A stretch of DNA of 43,954 nt, taken from the NCBI RefSeq assembly GCF_019266065.1, contig NZ_LPNR01000123.1, forward strand, positions 247 through 44,200, written 5' to 3'. Every line of letters starts with the position of its first letter. Position 1 is the stretch's first letter. The notes under the pieces are model-generated. The model was given only the letters and a program-made list of their open reading frames with translations, was not told the DNA's origin and did not search any database. The translations under genes and the position numbers were made by a program. The stretch comes from Nocardia sp. MH4. Lineage in GTDB: Bacteria; Actinomycetota; Actinomycetes; Mycobacteriales; Mycobacteriaceae. Below, one piece after another: positions 8,726 through 18,785 of the stretch.

Positions 8726-8974
8726 TCAGAAGATGAAGCCGGCGACGAGGCCGATCAGCGCCAGGGCCTCGGTGAACGCGATACCGAGGAACATGTTGGT
8801 ACGGATCTGGCCGGCCAGCTCGGGCTGACGGGCGAAGCCCTCGATGGCCTTACCGACGACGATACCCACGCCGATGCCGGGGCCGATCGCGGCGAGACCG
8901 TAGCCGATGGCGCCGAAGCCCTTGAAGGTGCTCTCGGTGGTCGCGGCTTCCTGGGCCAGGTAAGCGAGGCTCAT
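8726..8974 (-). CDS. atpE: ATP synthase c subunit (Fo proton ring)
   Basis: Two-helix hairpin proteolipid forming the rotor ring. The 82-residue sequence has the polar loop ARQPE at about 48-52 and the ion-binding carboxylate Glu69 in FTEALALIG. The N-terminal helix has the Gly-rich packing pattern GYGLAAIGPGIGVG. The second helix resembles Streptomyces and Corynebacterium c subunits more than the mycobacterial form (which reads VEAAYFINLA around its Glu). It lies between atpB (78 bp) and atpF (5 bp). Confidence 0.97.
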   Translation of the reverse strand: MSLAYLAQEAATTESTFKGFGAIGYGLAAIGPGIGVGIVVGKAIEGFARQPELAGQIRTNMFLGIAFTEALALIGLVAGFIF

Positions 8975-9052
8975 GAGTCTTCTTTCCCTTTCTGTTGCTC
9001 ACCCGCCGGTCGGCGTGTGTAGCAGGTTTGGCAGTACTGGTGTGGATTCAGG

Positions 9053-9907
9053 TCAGTGGTCGGCGGCGTGCTGCGCGAGGCTGATGTACACCGCGGTCAG
9101 CAGGGCGAACACATACGCCTGCAGGAAGATGACCAGCAGCTCGAACAGCGTGAAGCCGATGCCTGCCAGCAGCGAGAAGGGCGTGAAGACCTTCATCCAC
9201 GCGGTGGCATCGAAGAGGAAGAACCAGGTGGCGCTGAAGAACAGCACCAGCATGATGTGGCCGGCCAGCATGTTCGCCATGAGTCGGACGGTCAGCGTGA
9301 ACGGGCGCAGGATGAACGTCGAGACGAACTCGATCGGGATCAGCAGCACGTGCAGGGCGGGCGGCACATCCGGAACGACGATGCTGGAGCGCATGTACTT
9401 GAAGAAGCCGTACTTGCGGATGCCCACGTAGTTGAACGCGATGTACGCGATCGCGGCGAGCACCAGCGGCATGCCGACTCGCGCATTCGACGAGATGTTC
9501 AGGAACGGAACAATGCTGGAGAAGTTCAGGAACAGAACCGTGAAGAAGATCGTCGCGATCAGCGGGAGGAACCGCTTACCGGTTTCCTTACCGAGTACCT
9601 CGTCGGCGATCTGCTCCTTGACGAAAACCACCGCGGTTTCCATCACGTTCTGCAGGCCGCGCGGCACGATCTTCGGCGAGCGGAAAGCCAGCACGAAGAC
9701 GAGCACCACAACGGCGGTCATCAGCAGCCGGATCAGCATCAGGCGGTCGAGTTCGAACGGCGTACCCTCGAACAGCACTGCTGGAGGGAAGAAGTCGGAC
9801 AGCGATGGCGCGTGGAACTCGCCCGCCGCCAAAGTGATGACGCTCAGCGTTCTCTCCCGTGTTCGGGCCGCGGGTACGACGGTCATTCCCGCGGTTCGAT
9901 CGGACAT
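9053..9907 (-). CDS. atpB: ATP synthase a subunit (Fo stator)
   Basis: Membrane stator that provides the proton half-channels. The 284-residue frame has five to six membrane segments and the essential channel Arg in LTVRLMANML (about residue 208), followed by AGHIML. It is the first structural gene of the atp operon. The start is uncertain: ATG at 9907 and ATG at 9886 are both possible and neither has a convincing Shine-Dalgarno. The hydrophobic LSVITLAAGEF segment suggests the mature protein begins near residue 20. Confidence 0.95.
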   Translation of the reverse strand: MSDRTAGMTVVPAARTRERTLSVITLAAGEFHAPSLSDFFPPAVLFEGTPFELDRLMLIRLLMTAVVVLVFVLAFRSPKIVPRGLQNVMETAVVFVKEQIADEVLGKETGKRFLPLIATIFFTVLFLNFSSIVPFLNISSNARVGMPLVLAAIAYIAFNYVGIRKYGFFKYMRSSIVVPDVPPALHVLLIPIEFVSTFILRPFTLTVRLMANMLAGHIMLVLFFSATWFFLFDATAWMKVFTPFSLLAGIGFTLFELLVIFLQAYVFALLTAVYISLAQHAADH

Positions 9908-10194
9908 TGACGATCAATGGGGTCGACTCTGGTCGGCTCGAAATTCGACAGTTGCTCGTACGGTGTAACCCCGTAAAGCTTCTGTTCGGGCGTCGGCGAC
10001 ATCGTCGACATGCTTCAACCGGGCACATTCCACCCGGATCGGCAGTAAGCATAGCGGCACCGGGCAGGATCTTGGCGATCCCCCCTGGTAACCCGAGGCA
10101 ATGCCCCGAGTCATCCTGGGCAGCGCCTCCAGCTTGGGTGCTTGCTTACCAACACTTTACCAAGCTATCTACGACAGTGTGTAGCTGGGTGGGA
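9908..10194 (-). promoter_or_regulatory. atpB: Intergenic region upstream of the atp operon
   Basis: 287 bp without a gene between the AtpI-like gene and atpB. On the minus strand TTGGTAA occurs twice, exactly 11 bp apart (157-163 and 146-152 after position 10000), one DNA turn, within a locally AT-rich stretch. This could be a binding site or part of a promoter for atpBEFHAGDC. I see no convincing -35/-10 pair and no terminator hairpin directly after the upstream gene, so read-through from it is also possible. Confidence 0.4.
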
Positions 10195-10653
10195 TTATTC
10201 CTGCTCGGAAGCCGTTTCGTCGTCTCCCGCGCGTGTCGTGACATACGGAACCTTCACGCTCACAACGCCATACGTCTCCGCCCCCAGCACGATGAGCAGG
10301 GCTCCGACCACGGTGAAGAACAGCGTGGGCCTGCTGTAGAAGTCGAACTGGTTCAGCACGCCGACGATCACCAGCGCGATCAGCAGCTTGCCGACCCAGC
10401 TGACCAGCATGACCAGGCCCGCCGTGCTCGGCGGCAGCTTGGCGCCCAGCAGCACGGCCACCACGGTGGTGAGGATGAACCCGCCGCCGATCGCCGCGCC
10501 CAGCAGCGCGCCCCACAGACCCGGCATACCCGCGACGAGGGTGCCGATCACCACCGAGACGACCACGAGGACACCGAGCCCGATCAGGCCGTAGCGCAGC
10601 GCGGTGCGCAGGGGGGCGTCGGGTCCGGGCACGGGGGTGGGTGTAAAGCTCAC
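10195..10653 (-). CDS. AtpI-like four-helix membrane protein
   Basis: A 152-residue protein with four predicted membrane helices (about 20-42, 45-68, 78-100, 108-128) and an acidic C-terminal tail (AGDDETASEQE). It occupies the position of AtpI, directly before atpB, and of Rv1303 in Mycobacterium tuberculosis. AtpI proteins assist c-ring assembly or Mg2+ uptake, but sequence similarity here is only in topology, so the role is inferred from position. GTG start at 10653, 27 bp after the wecA stop. Confidence 0.8.
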   Translation of the reverse strand: MSFTPTPVPGPDAPLRTALRYGLIGLGVLVVVSVVIGTLVAGMPGLWGALLGAAIGGGFILTTVVAVLLGAKLPPSTAGLVMLVSWVGKLLIALVIVGVLNQFDFYSRPTLFFTVVGALLIVLGAETYGVVSVKVPYVTTRAGDDETASEQE

Positions 10654-10680
10654 GGGCCGTACTTTACCTTCGGCCGCTTC

Positions 10681-11811
10681 TCAGCGATTGGCCGACTCCA
10701 TCCGGCGCATCGACGGGATCGCGGTCACTACCAGGGCGAACACCAATCCACCCGCCACCAGCAGCACCACCAGGCGCCGATCCATCAGCGAGGTCCCCAC
10801 CGCGCCGAAGGCGAGCACGCCGACCCACAAATAGATCAACAGCACAACGCGTCGCTGTGAATGTCCGATCTGCAGCAATCGGTGATGAAGATGCATTTTG
10901 TCCGGTGTGGAGAAACTCACGCCGGCGCGCACGCGGCGCACGATCGCCAGCAACAGATCGAGCACCGGAATGAACATCACCGCACCCACCAGCAACAGCG
11001 GCGAGAGCAAACCCACAATGTCGCGCGGGCCGTAGCCCTGCAGCGGAATTCGACCCGAGGCACCAGTGGAAACCGCGGCCAGCATCAATCCGATCATCAT
11101 CGAGCCGGAATCACCCATGAAGATTCGGGCGGGCGAGAAATTGTGCGGCAGAAATCCCAGGCAGGCACCGGCCAGCGCGGCGGCCAGCAACGCGGGCGGA
11201 TAGGTGTCGACCGAACCGCCCTGGTCATAGAGCAAACCGACGGAGAACACGAAAACCGCGCCGGCGCAGATCAAGCCGAGGCCCGCGGCGAGACCGTCCA
11301 GGCCGTCGACGAAGTTCATCGCGTTCACAAGGGTGACGGTGATTCCCACCGTCACCAGGCCGCCCTGCAGCGCGTCCAGGACGACGGTGGTGTCGTTGAA
11401 CGGGTCGTAGATCACGTACCAGCTCAAGCCCATCACGGCCATCACGCCCGCGGCGGTCACCTGCCCGGCGAATTTGGTGAGCGCGTCCAGGCCCCACCGG
11501 TCGTCGACGATGCCGACCAGCACGATGATCGTCGCCGCGACCAGGACCGCCGGAATATCGGGGGCGTAATCGAAACCCCGCCGCAGTGCGGGCAATTGGT
11601 GTGCGAACAACACCGCGGCGACCACGCCGACATACATGCCGACACCGCCCATCCGCGGAATCGGCGTGACGTGCACATCGCGCTCACGCGGAATCGCGAC
11701 CGCGCCGAACGCGATGGCGAGCACCCGGATGCCGCCGGTGGCCAGGAACGTCACCGTGGCGGAGACGAGCAGCACGAGCACCAGCTCGCGCAGGGGAACG
11801 ACCGTGCTCAT
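10681..11811 (-). CDS. wecA: Undecaprenyl-phosphate GlcNAc-1-phosphate transferase
   Basis: Polytopic membrane enzyme of the MraY/WecA family that transfers a sugar-1-phosphate from a UDP-sugar to decaprenyl or undecaprenyl phosphate. In mycolata the WecA (Rfe) enzyme starts the arabinogalactan linker. The 376-residue protein has about eleven membrane helices and the family motifs GIVDDRWGLD, NFVDGLDGLAAG (Mg2+ and substrate binding) and FMGDSGSM. The His-rich cytoplasmic loop MHLHHRLLQIG near the C terminus distinguishes WecA-type enzymes from MraY. It starts 13 bp after the sua5 stop. Confidence 0.93.
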   Translation of the reverse strand: MSTVVPLRELVLVLLVSATVTFLATGGIRVLAIAFGAVAIPRERDVHVTPIPRMGGVGMYVGVVAAVLFAHQLPALRRGFDYAPDIPAVLVAATIIVLVGIVDDRWGLDALTKFAGQVTAAGVMAVMGLSWYVIYDPFNDTTVVLDALQGGLVTVGITVTLVNAMNFVDGLDGLAAGLGLICAGAVFVFSVGLLYDQGGSVDTYPPALLAAALAGACLGFLPHNFSPARIFMGDSGSMMIGLMLAAVSTGASGRIPLQGYGPRDIVGLLSPLLLVGAVMFIPVLDLLLAIVRRVRAGVSFSTPDKMHLHHRLLQIGHSQRRVVLLIYLWVGVLAFGAVGTSLMDRRLVVLLVAGGLVFALVVTAIPSMRRMESANR

Positions 11812-11824
11812 CGGATGCGTGCGA

Positions 11825-12490
11825 TCACCGCTGCGCGGGGCTGATCAGGGCATCCGGCGCCATACCGAGAACCTCCGCGACATCGGCCACCGCCACCGCA
11901 CCTTCCCGCAACACCCGCGGCTGATCCGCGGTCAGATCGACGATCGTCGACGCCACCGCGTGCTCGGCGGGACCGCCGTCGAGATACACACTCGCCAGCG
12001 AACCCAGCTGCTCGCGCGCCTGCTCGACGGTGCTGGCCGGGGGCTGCCCCGACACATTGGCACTCGACACGGCCAGCGGACCGACCTCGCGCAGCAGTTC
12101 CAGCGCTACCGGATGCAGCGGCATCCGCAGCATCACCGTGCCCCGGGTATCGCCCAGGTCCCACGCCAGCGAGGGCGCGGCCTGCACGACCAGGCTCAGC
12201 GCGCCCGGCCAGAACGCCCGGATCAGCTCGCGCGCCTGCGGGCGCACCGAGAACACCAGTCCATCGATGGTGTGCCACGACCCGACGAGCACCGGGACGG
12301 GCATATCGCGACCGCGCCGCTTGGCGGCCAGCAGCGCGCCCACCGCGTCGGCGTCGAACGCGTCGGCCGCCAGGCCGTACAGCGTGTCCGTCGGCATGAC
12401 CACGAGCCGCCCCGACTTCAGCGCGCTGGTCGCCGCGGTCAGCCCAGCGGCCCGCGAATCCTGCTCGGCACAGTCATAGACGGTACTCAC
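11825..12490 (-). CDS. tsaC: L-threonylcarbamoyladenylate synthase (Sua5/YrdC family)
   Basis: Makes threonylcarbamoyl-AMP from Thr, bicarbonate and ATP for the t6A37 modification of ANN-reading tRNAs. The 221-residue protein has the YrdC fold signatures PTDTLYGLA (about 33-41), AAKRRGRDMPVPVL, FWPGALSLVV and SSANVSGQP. It lacks the full C-terminal Sua5 domain, so it is the short TsaC-like form although it is often called sua5 in mycobacteria. GTG start at 12490. It is separated from prmC by 211 bp that hold a small hairpin (12661-12679). Confidence 0.93.
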   Translation of the reverse strand: MSTVYDCAEQDSRAAGLTAATSALKSGRLVVMPTDTLYGLAADAFDADAVGALLAAKRRGRDMPVPVLVGSWHTIDGLVFSVRPQARELIRAFWPGALSLVVQAAPSLAWDLGDTRGTVMLRMPLHPVALELLREVGPLAVSSANVSGQPPASTVEQAREQLGSLASVYLDGGPAEHAVASTIVDLTADQPRVLREGAVAVADVAEVLGMAPDALISPAQR

Positions 12491-12660
12491 GGCTTGTCCG
12501 CCTCTCCGCGTTTCTTGCTGGTCTGTGGATGCGGCAAGAGTCTAGCTGTCGGGCCGACGGCGGAATGTGGGGGGACTTTTGGGCGTCCCCGGGATACGCC
12601 CGCGGCGCATGCGCGAGCACGGAATTCGTTTCCTGCTGGAAGTGTGCTGCCGGGACTCGG

Positions 12661-12679
12661 GGGCCGACCTCGTCGGCCC
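12661..12679 (-). terminator. Hairpin after prmC
   Basis: GGGCCGAC (12661-12668) and GTCGGCCC (12672-12679) form an 8-bp GC-rich stem with a 3-nt loop, 23 bp after the prmC stop. No U tract follows, so it may be only a weak terminator or attenuator before tsaC. The rest of the 211-bp gap (12491-12701) shows no gene. Confidence 0.35.
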
Positions 12680-12701
12680 TGGCACGTCGTTCGATCAGGA
12701 C

Positions 12702-13598
12702 TCAGGATTTGCTGGGCATTGTCGCGACGACGAAGCGGGGCTTGTCGGCGAGGTCGGCGTGTTCGACGATGCCGGTGAAATCGGCCGCGGCGAGCAGGGC
12801 CGCCACTCCCCCGCCGTTGGTGTCGTCGTGTTCGATCGCGGTGGCGCCGCCGGGGCGCAGCAGGCGGGCGATGGTGGGGACCATCCGGCGGATGACATCG
12901 AGGCCGTCGGGGCCGCCGAAGAGGGCGCGGTGCGGATCGTGGTCGGCGACCTCGGGGTCGAGGACCGCCGCCTCCGGGATGTAGGGCGGGTTCGACACGA
13001 CCAGGTCGACGCGGCCGGACAGGGCCGTGAGCAGGGCCGGGTCGGTGACGTCGTCGGCGTGCAGGGTGATCGGGGTGTCGCCGTCGGCGATGCGGTCGTC
13101 GACGTTGCGGCGGGCCCAGGTCAGGGCGTCGGGGTCGAGTTCGACGGCGTGGACCTCGGCATCCGGGCGGGCGTGCGCGATGGCCAGGGCCAGCGCGCCC
13201 GACCCGGTGCACAGGTCGACGACGAGCGGCGCGTGGTCGTGGGGCAGCGTCTCCAGCCAGGCCAGTGCCCAGGCGAACAGCAGCTCGGTCTCCGGGCGCG
13301 GCACGAACACCCCGGGACCCACGGCCAGGTCGATCTCGCCCATCGCGGCCGTGCCGGTCAAGTGCTGCAACGGGATTCGCGTGGCCCGCCGATCGACCAG
13401 CGCGGCGAATCGCGCGGCCTCGTCCGGCTCGACCATCGGATGCAGCGCCAACCGCATCCGGTCGATCCCGAGCACGTGCGCGGCCAGGTTCTCCGCATCG
13501 GGCAGGGGCGAGGCCACGCCCGCCGCGGCCAGTCGCTCGGCGGCCGCGACGATCAGCGGACGCAACCGGACCCGCTCGGTCACCGTGTCGTCCGGCAT
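12702..13598 (-). CDS. prmC: Release factor glutamine methyltransferase
   Basis: Methylates the Gln of the GGQ motif in release factors RF1 and RF2, improving peptide release. It belongs to the N5-glutamine methyltransferase (HemK) family. The SAM-binding motif VVDLCTGSGALALAIA and the substrate-binding VSNPPYIPEA (NPPY) are present. I placed the start at ATG 13598 (MPDDTVTERV, 298 residues) because AGGGAGGA lies at normal distance upstream. The longer open frame to 13736 overlaps prfA and looks artefactual. Its substrate gene prfA is immediately upstream, the usual pairing. Confidence 0.94.
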   Translation of the reverse strand: MPDDTVTERVRLRPLIVAAAERLAAAGVASPLPDAENLAAHVLGIDRMRLALHPMVEPDEAARFAALVDRRATRIPLQHLTGTAAMGEIDLAVGPGVFVPRPETELLFAWALAWLETLPHDHAPLVVDLCTGSGALALAIAHARPDAEVHAVELDPDALTWARRNVDDRIADGDTPITLHADDVTDPALLTALSGRVDLVVSNPPYIPEAAVLDPEVADHDPHRALFGGPDGLDVIRRMVPTIARLLRPGGATAIEHDDTNGGGVAALLAAADFTGIVEHADLADKPRFVVATMPSKS

Positions 13599-13668
13599 GC
13601 GCGAGCGTCCTCCCTGGTGGCGAGCGTGGCGCGCGTTGCCCGGTCCGGGCGCTGAGCGCTCATCCCGG

Positions 13669-14748
13669 CTACTCGGCTGCCATCCGGGCGTCGCGGTCGG
13701 CCTTGCCGAGCGCGTCGAGTAGCGCGTCCATGTCACCGTCGAGCACGGCGTCGAGGTTGTGCGCCTTGAAACCGATGCGGTGATCGGCGATCCGGTTCTC
13801 CGGGAAGTTGTAGGTGCGGATCCGCTCGGAACGGTCCACCGTGCGGATCTGGCTGGCCCGACCGGCCGCCGCCTCCTGCTCGGCCTGCTCCTCGGCCAGC
13901 GCCTGCAGCCGAGCCCCGAGCACCTGCATCGCGCGCGCCTTGTTCTGCAGCTGCGACCGCTCGTTCTGGCAGGTCACCACGATGCCGGAGGGCAGGTGGG
14001 TGATGCGGACCGCGGAATCGGTGGTGTTGACGCCCTGGCCGCCCTTGCCGGAGGACCGGTAGACGTCGATGCGCAGGTCGGTCTCGTCGATCTGCACCTG
14101 CTCGACCTCGTCGGGCTCGGGGTAGATCAGCACGCCGGCGGCCGAGGTGTGGATGCGGCCCTGCGACTCGGTCACGGGCACGCGCTGCACGCGGTGCACC
14201 CCGCCCTCGAACTTGAAGCGCGACCACACGCCGTCGCGGGCCGCGTCCTTGCTCTTGATCGACAGCGTCGCGTCCTTGTAGCCGCCCAGGTCGGAGTAGG
14301 TGACGTCGAGCGTCTCCACCTTCCAGCCGTGCCGCTCGGCGTAGCGGATGTACATGCGGGCCAGGTCGGCGGCGAACAGCGCCGATTCCTCGCCGCCCTC
14401 ACCGGACTTCACCTCGAGCACCACGTCGTCGCCGTCGTGCGGGTCGCGCGGAGCGAGCAGATCGGCCAGTGCCTGCTCGAGCTCCACCAGCTGGGTTTCC
14501 AGGCCGGGCACCTCGGCGGCGAACGTGGCGTCGTCGGCGGCCAGCTCACGGGCCGCCTCGAGATCGTCGCGCACCGACTCGAGCTTGCGGTAGGTCGACA
14601 TCACCGGCGCCAGCTCGGCGAATCGCTTGCCCACCCGCCGGGCCGCACCGGCGTCGTTGTGCAACGACGGATCGGCCAGCTGCGTCTCCAGGCCGGCGTA
14701 CTCGGCCAGAATGTCGTCGATGGCGGAAGGGGCCGTCTGATCGGCCAT
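13669..14748 (-). CDS. prfA: Peptide chain release factor 1
   Basis: RF1 recognises UAA and UAG and triggers peptidyl-tRNA hydrolysis. The 359-residue protein has the catalytic GGQ in SSGKGGQGVNTTDSAV. The anticodon-mimic tripeptide region and GEGGEESALFAAD are typical of RF1. ATG at 14748 is preceded by TAGGAG at good spacing. It is followed by prmC, which methylates it. Confidence 0.97.
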   Translation of the reverse strand: MADQTAPSAIDDILAEYAGLETQLADPSLHNDAGAARRVGKRFAELAPVMSTYRKLESVRDDLEAARELAADDATFAAEVPGLETQLVELEQALADLLAPRDPHDGDDVVLEVKSGEGGEESALFAADLARMYIRYAERHGWKVETLDVTYSDLGGYKDATLSIKSKDAARDGVWSRFKFEGGVHRVQRVPVTESQGRIHTSAAGVLIYPEPDEVEQVQIDETDLRIDVYRSSGKGGQGVNTTDSAVRITHLPSGIVVTCQNERSQLQNKARAMQVLGARLQALAEEQAEQEAAAGRASQIRTVDRSERIRTYNFPENRIADHRIGFKAHNLDAVLDGDMDALLDALGKADRDARMAAE

Positions 14749-14805
14749 GTCGGTGAACTCCTACTGGGGAGGTAGCGGCTGCGGAGTCTGGTGGGCCGAA
14801 GGCCC

Positions 14806-14894
14806 GTCTCGGCCGCCTCGATTCTGGACTGACGGAGCGAAGGAGCGAAGCGACTGAGCGGAGGAGGGAAGAATCGAGGCCGAAAGGCCGAGAC
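14806..14894. repeat. Large imperfect inverted repeat between rpmE and prfA
   Basis: Left arm 14806-14825 and right arm 14870-14894 are inverted copies (GTCTCGGCC and CCTCGATTCT matched), with a 5-nt insertion in the right arm. The 44-nt loop holds reiterations of GGAGCGAAG-like words. It lies in the 219-bp gap between rpmE and prfA, outside any gene. It may be a dispersed intergenic repeat (REP-like), an extra transcription barrier, or a structured RNA. Only the symmetry is directly seen. Confidence 0.6.
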
Positions 14895-14917
14895 CCCGCG
14901 GCGCCCGCGCCGCCGAA

Positions 14918-14957
14918 AATACCGACGCCCGGCCTGCGAAAGCAGAACCGGGCGTCG
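14918..14957 (-). terminator. Rho-independent terminator of rpmE
   Basis: CGACGCCCGG (14923-14932) pairs exactly with CCGGGCGTCG (14948-14957). On the minus strand the stem is followed by GTATTTTCGG, giving a short U tract. It lies 10 bp after the rpmE stop. Confidence 0.75.
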
Positions 14958-14967
14958 GGTGAGGCAA

Positions 14968-15198
14968 CTAGCTGGCGTCGGCCTTCTTGCCCGCGCGCTT
15001 GCCGTAGCGAGCCTCGAAGCGAGCGACGCGGCCGCCGGTGTCGAGGATCTTCTGCTTGCCGGTGTAGAACGGGTGGCACTGCGAGCAGACCTCGACGGTG
15101 ATCTGGCCGGACTCCTTGGTGGAGCGAGTCTGGAAGGTGTTGCCGCAACCACACACAACGGTGGTGTCGACATACGTGGGGTGGATTCCTGCCTTCAT
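14968..15198 (-). CDS. rpmE: 50S ribosomal protein L31, zinc-binding form
   Basis: Small protein of the large ribosomal subunit. The 76-residue product begins MKAGIHPTYVDT. It contains both Cys pairs of the zinc-binding C+ form (VCGCGN and VCSQCHPF), so it is not the zinc-independent paralogue. I chose ATG at 15198 because family members start MK.GIHP; an in-frame upstream codon would add 12 residues without family support. It lies between rho and prfA, the conserved actinobacterial order, and is followed by its own terminator. Confidence 0.95.
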   Translation of the reverse strand: MKAGIHPTYVDTTVVCGCGNTFQTRSTKESGQITVEVCSQCHPFYTGKQKILDTGGRVARFEARYGKRAGKKADAS

Positions 15199-15380
15199 GG
15201 GCGTCCTCTCGATAATGGTCGCCGGGTCGTACACCGCTGGAGCGCGGGATACGTGAACCGGAACCGACTAGGCGGGATGTCTGCGAACTCGCAGACACAC
15301 AGCGATCCAGTATGCCAGACCTGGCCGCACCCTCCGAAAACACCCCCGGCCACAGGTTTGTTCCCGGCCGGGAAACGCAG

Positions 15381-15406
15381 CGGGGGCCCGCCGTAGCGGG
15401 CCCCCG
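15381..15406 (-). terminator. Terminator after rho
   Basis: CGGGGGCCCGC (15381-15391) and GCGGGCCCCCG (15396-15406) form a perfect 11-bp stem with the loop CGTA, starting 5 bp after the rho stop. The sequence following on the minus strand has only TTT, so termination would rely on the very stable stem. Confidence 0.7.
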
Positions 15407-15411
15407 TCGCG

Positions 15412-17493
<2,082 letters not shown>

Positions 17494-17833
17494 GGAAATC
17501 CTTTCCTTCCCTCGAATGCCGTGTGCTGAATCGAGGGTTCGTTCCGTAGACCCGGCACCCTGTGCCGAGCTCGGATTATGCGTCCGACCGGACGCCTGTG
17601 CCGTACTACCCGCCCCGCCGGACCGGAGGCTTCGCCACCAGAAGACAGTGGTGAGGAGAGATCATTCCAGTTGAGCGGCTTCTCGGCGTCGCAGCACCTC
17701 CATGGTGTGGAGGCTCGAGCCTGGAGCCTGCTGGAGCGATTGCCCTGATGAAGCACCGGCGTCTGATGCGCACGATGTACGGACTTGCACAGAATAGCTG
17801 CCAATTGCGAACAACGGCAAGGCAGGCACGCCG
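17494..17833 (-). promoter_or_regulatory. rho: rho promoter and long leader
   Basis: 340 bp without a convincing gene. On the minus strand TTGCCG (17815-17820), an 18-nt spacer and TATTCT (17791-17796) form a good sigma-70-type promoter, giving a leader of about 290 nt before the rho GTG. The leader can form a small hairpin (CCTCCA 17697-17702 with TGGAGG 17708-17713). A long leader fits the known autogenous control of rho by its own product in other bacteria; that role here is inferred. No terminator with a U tract is visible after thrB. Confidence 0.5.
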
Positions 17834-18760
17834 TCAGTCGATCGCGACGCCGTCGGCGATGCCGGGTTCGACCACTCGCAGCCCGTCCGCTTCCGCCTGT
17901 TTGCGCAGGTCATCAGGGAAATCCTCGGTGGCGAGCGCCAAAATCGTCGGACCGGCGCCGGAAACGGTGGCCGGAATTCCCGCGGCCCGCAGTCGCTCGA
18001 TCCAGGTCGTGGTGAGCGGTAGCGCGGGAGCACGCTGAGTCTGGTGCAGCCGGTCGGCGGTGGCGGGCATCAGCAGATCGGGGCGCTCGGTGAGCGCGAC
18101 GACGGCCAGCGCGGCCCGGCTGACGTTGAACGCGGCGTCACCGTGCGGCACCTGCTCGGGCAGCAGCCCGCGGGTGTGCGCGGTGGACGAGCGTTCCTGC
18201 GGGATCAGCACCACCGGGCGCAGCGCCGCGGCGGGGGTCAGCCGCACGGCCCGATAAGCGCGATTCTGCTCGGCATCGGATTCGGTCCACGACACGACGA
18301 TTCCACCGAGCACGCTGGCCGCGGCGTTGTCGGGATGACCCTCGAACTCCGAGGCCAGCTGCACCAGCTGAGCGCCGTCCAGCCGCAGGTCGGGATCGAA
18401 CTTGGCGGCCAGCCCGGCGCCGGCGGCCAGGCCGCCGACCACGGCCGAGGCACTGGAACCGAGGCCGCGCGAGTGCGGAATCACGTTGCGGCACACCACG
18501 TCGAGGCCGTCGGCCCAGACACCGAGTGATTCCAGTCCGCGCTCGATCGCCCGCACCACCAGATGCGTTGGGCCCCACGGCACGTCGTCGGCGCCCTCAC
18601 CCTCGACCCGGATCTCGAGACCCGAATCGGTGGTGCGCACCACGATCTCGTCGTAGAGACCCAATGCCATTCCCAGGCAATCGAATCCGGGACCGAGGTT
18701 GGCCGTGGAAGCGGGAACGCGCACGGTCACTTCGAGACCGGCGGGCAGGGTAGCGGTCAT
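17834..18760 (-). CDS. thrB: Homoserine kinase
   Basis: ATP-dependent phosphorylation of L-homoserine, the step before threonine synthase. The 308-residue product is a GHMP kinase: N-terminal VPASTANLGPGFDCLGMALG, the ATP-binding GLGSSASAVVGG loop and the C-terminal VSGAGPTILAL. I placed the start at ATG 18760 (MTATLPAGLEV), which fits the family N terminus; an upstream TTG would add eight residues. It lies 25 bp after thrC and ends the lysA-hom-thrC-thrB operon. Confidence 0.95.
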   Translation of the reverse strand: MTATLPAGLEVTVRVPASTANLGPGFDCLGMALGLYDEIVVRTTDSGLEIRVEGEGADDVPWGPTHLVVRAIERGLESLGVWADGLDVVCRNVIPHSRGLGSSASAVVGGLAAGAGLAAKFDPDLRLDGAQLVQLASEFEGHPDNAAASVLGGIVVSWTESDAEQNRAYRAVRLTPAAALRPVVLIPQERSSTAHTRGLLPEQVPHGDAAFNVSRAALAVVALTERPDLLMPATADRLHQTQRAPALPLTTTWIERLRAAGIPATVSGAGPTILALATEDFPDDLRKQAEADGLRVVEPGIADGVAID

Positions 18761-18785
18761 CAGCCTGCTCTCGCGTGCGCTCAAC

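Noticed and set aside
12487..13212. Minus-strand frame overlapping prmC and the following gap
   Set aside because: Pro/Arg-rich shadow in another frame of prmC; no motif and it would remove the space before tsaC.
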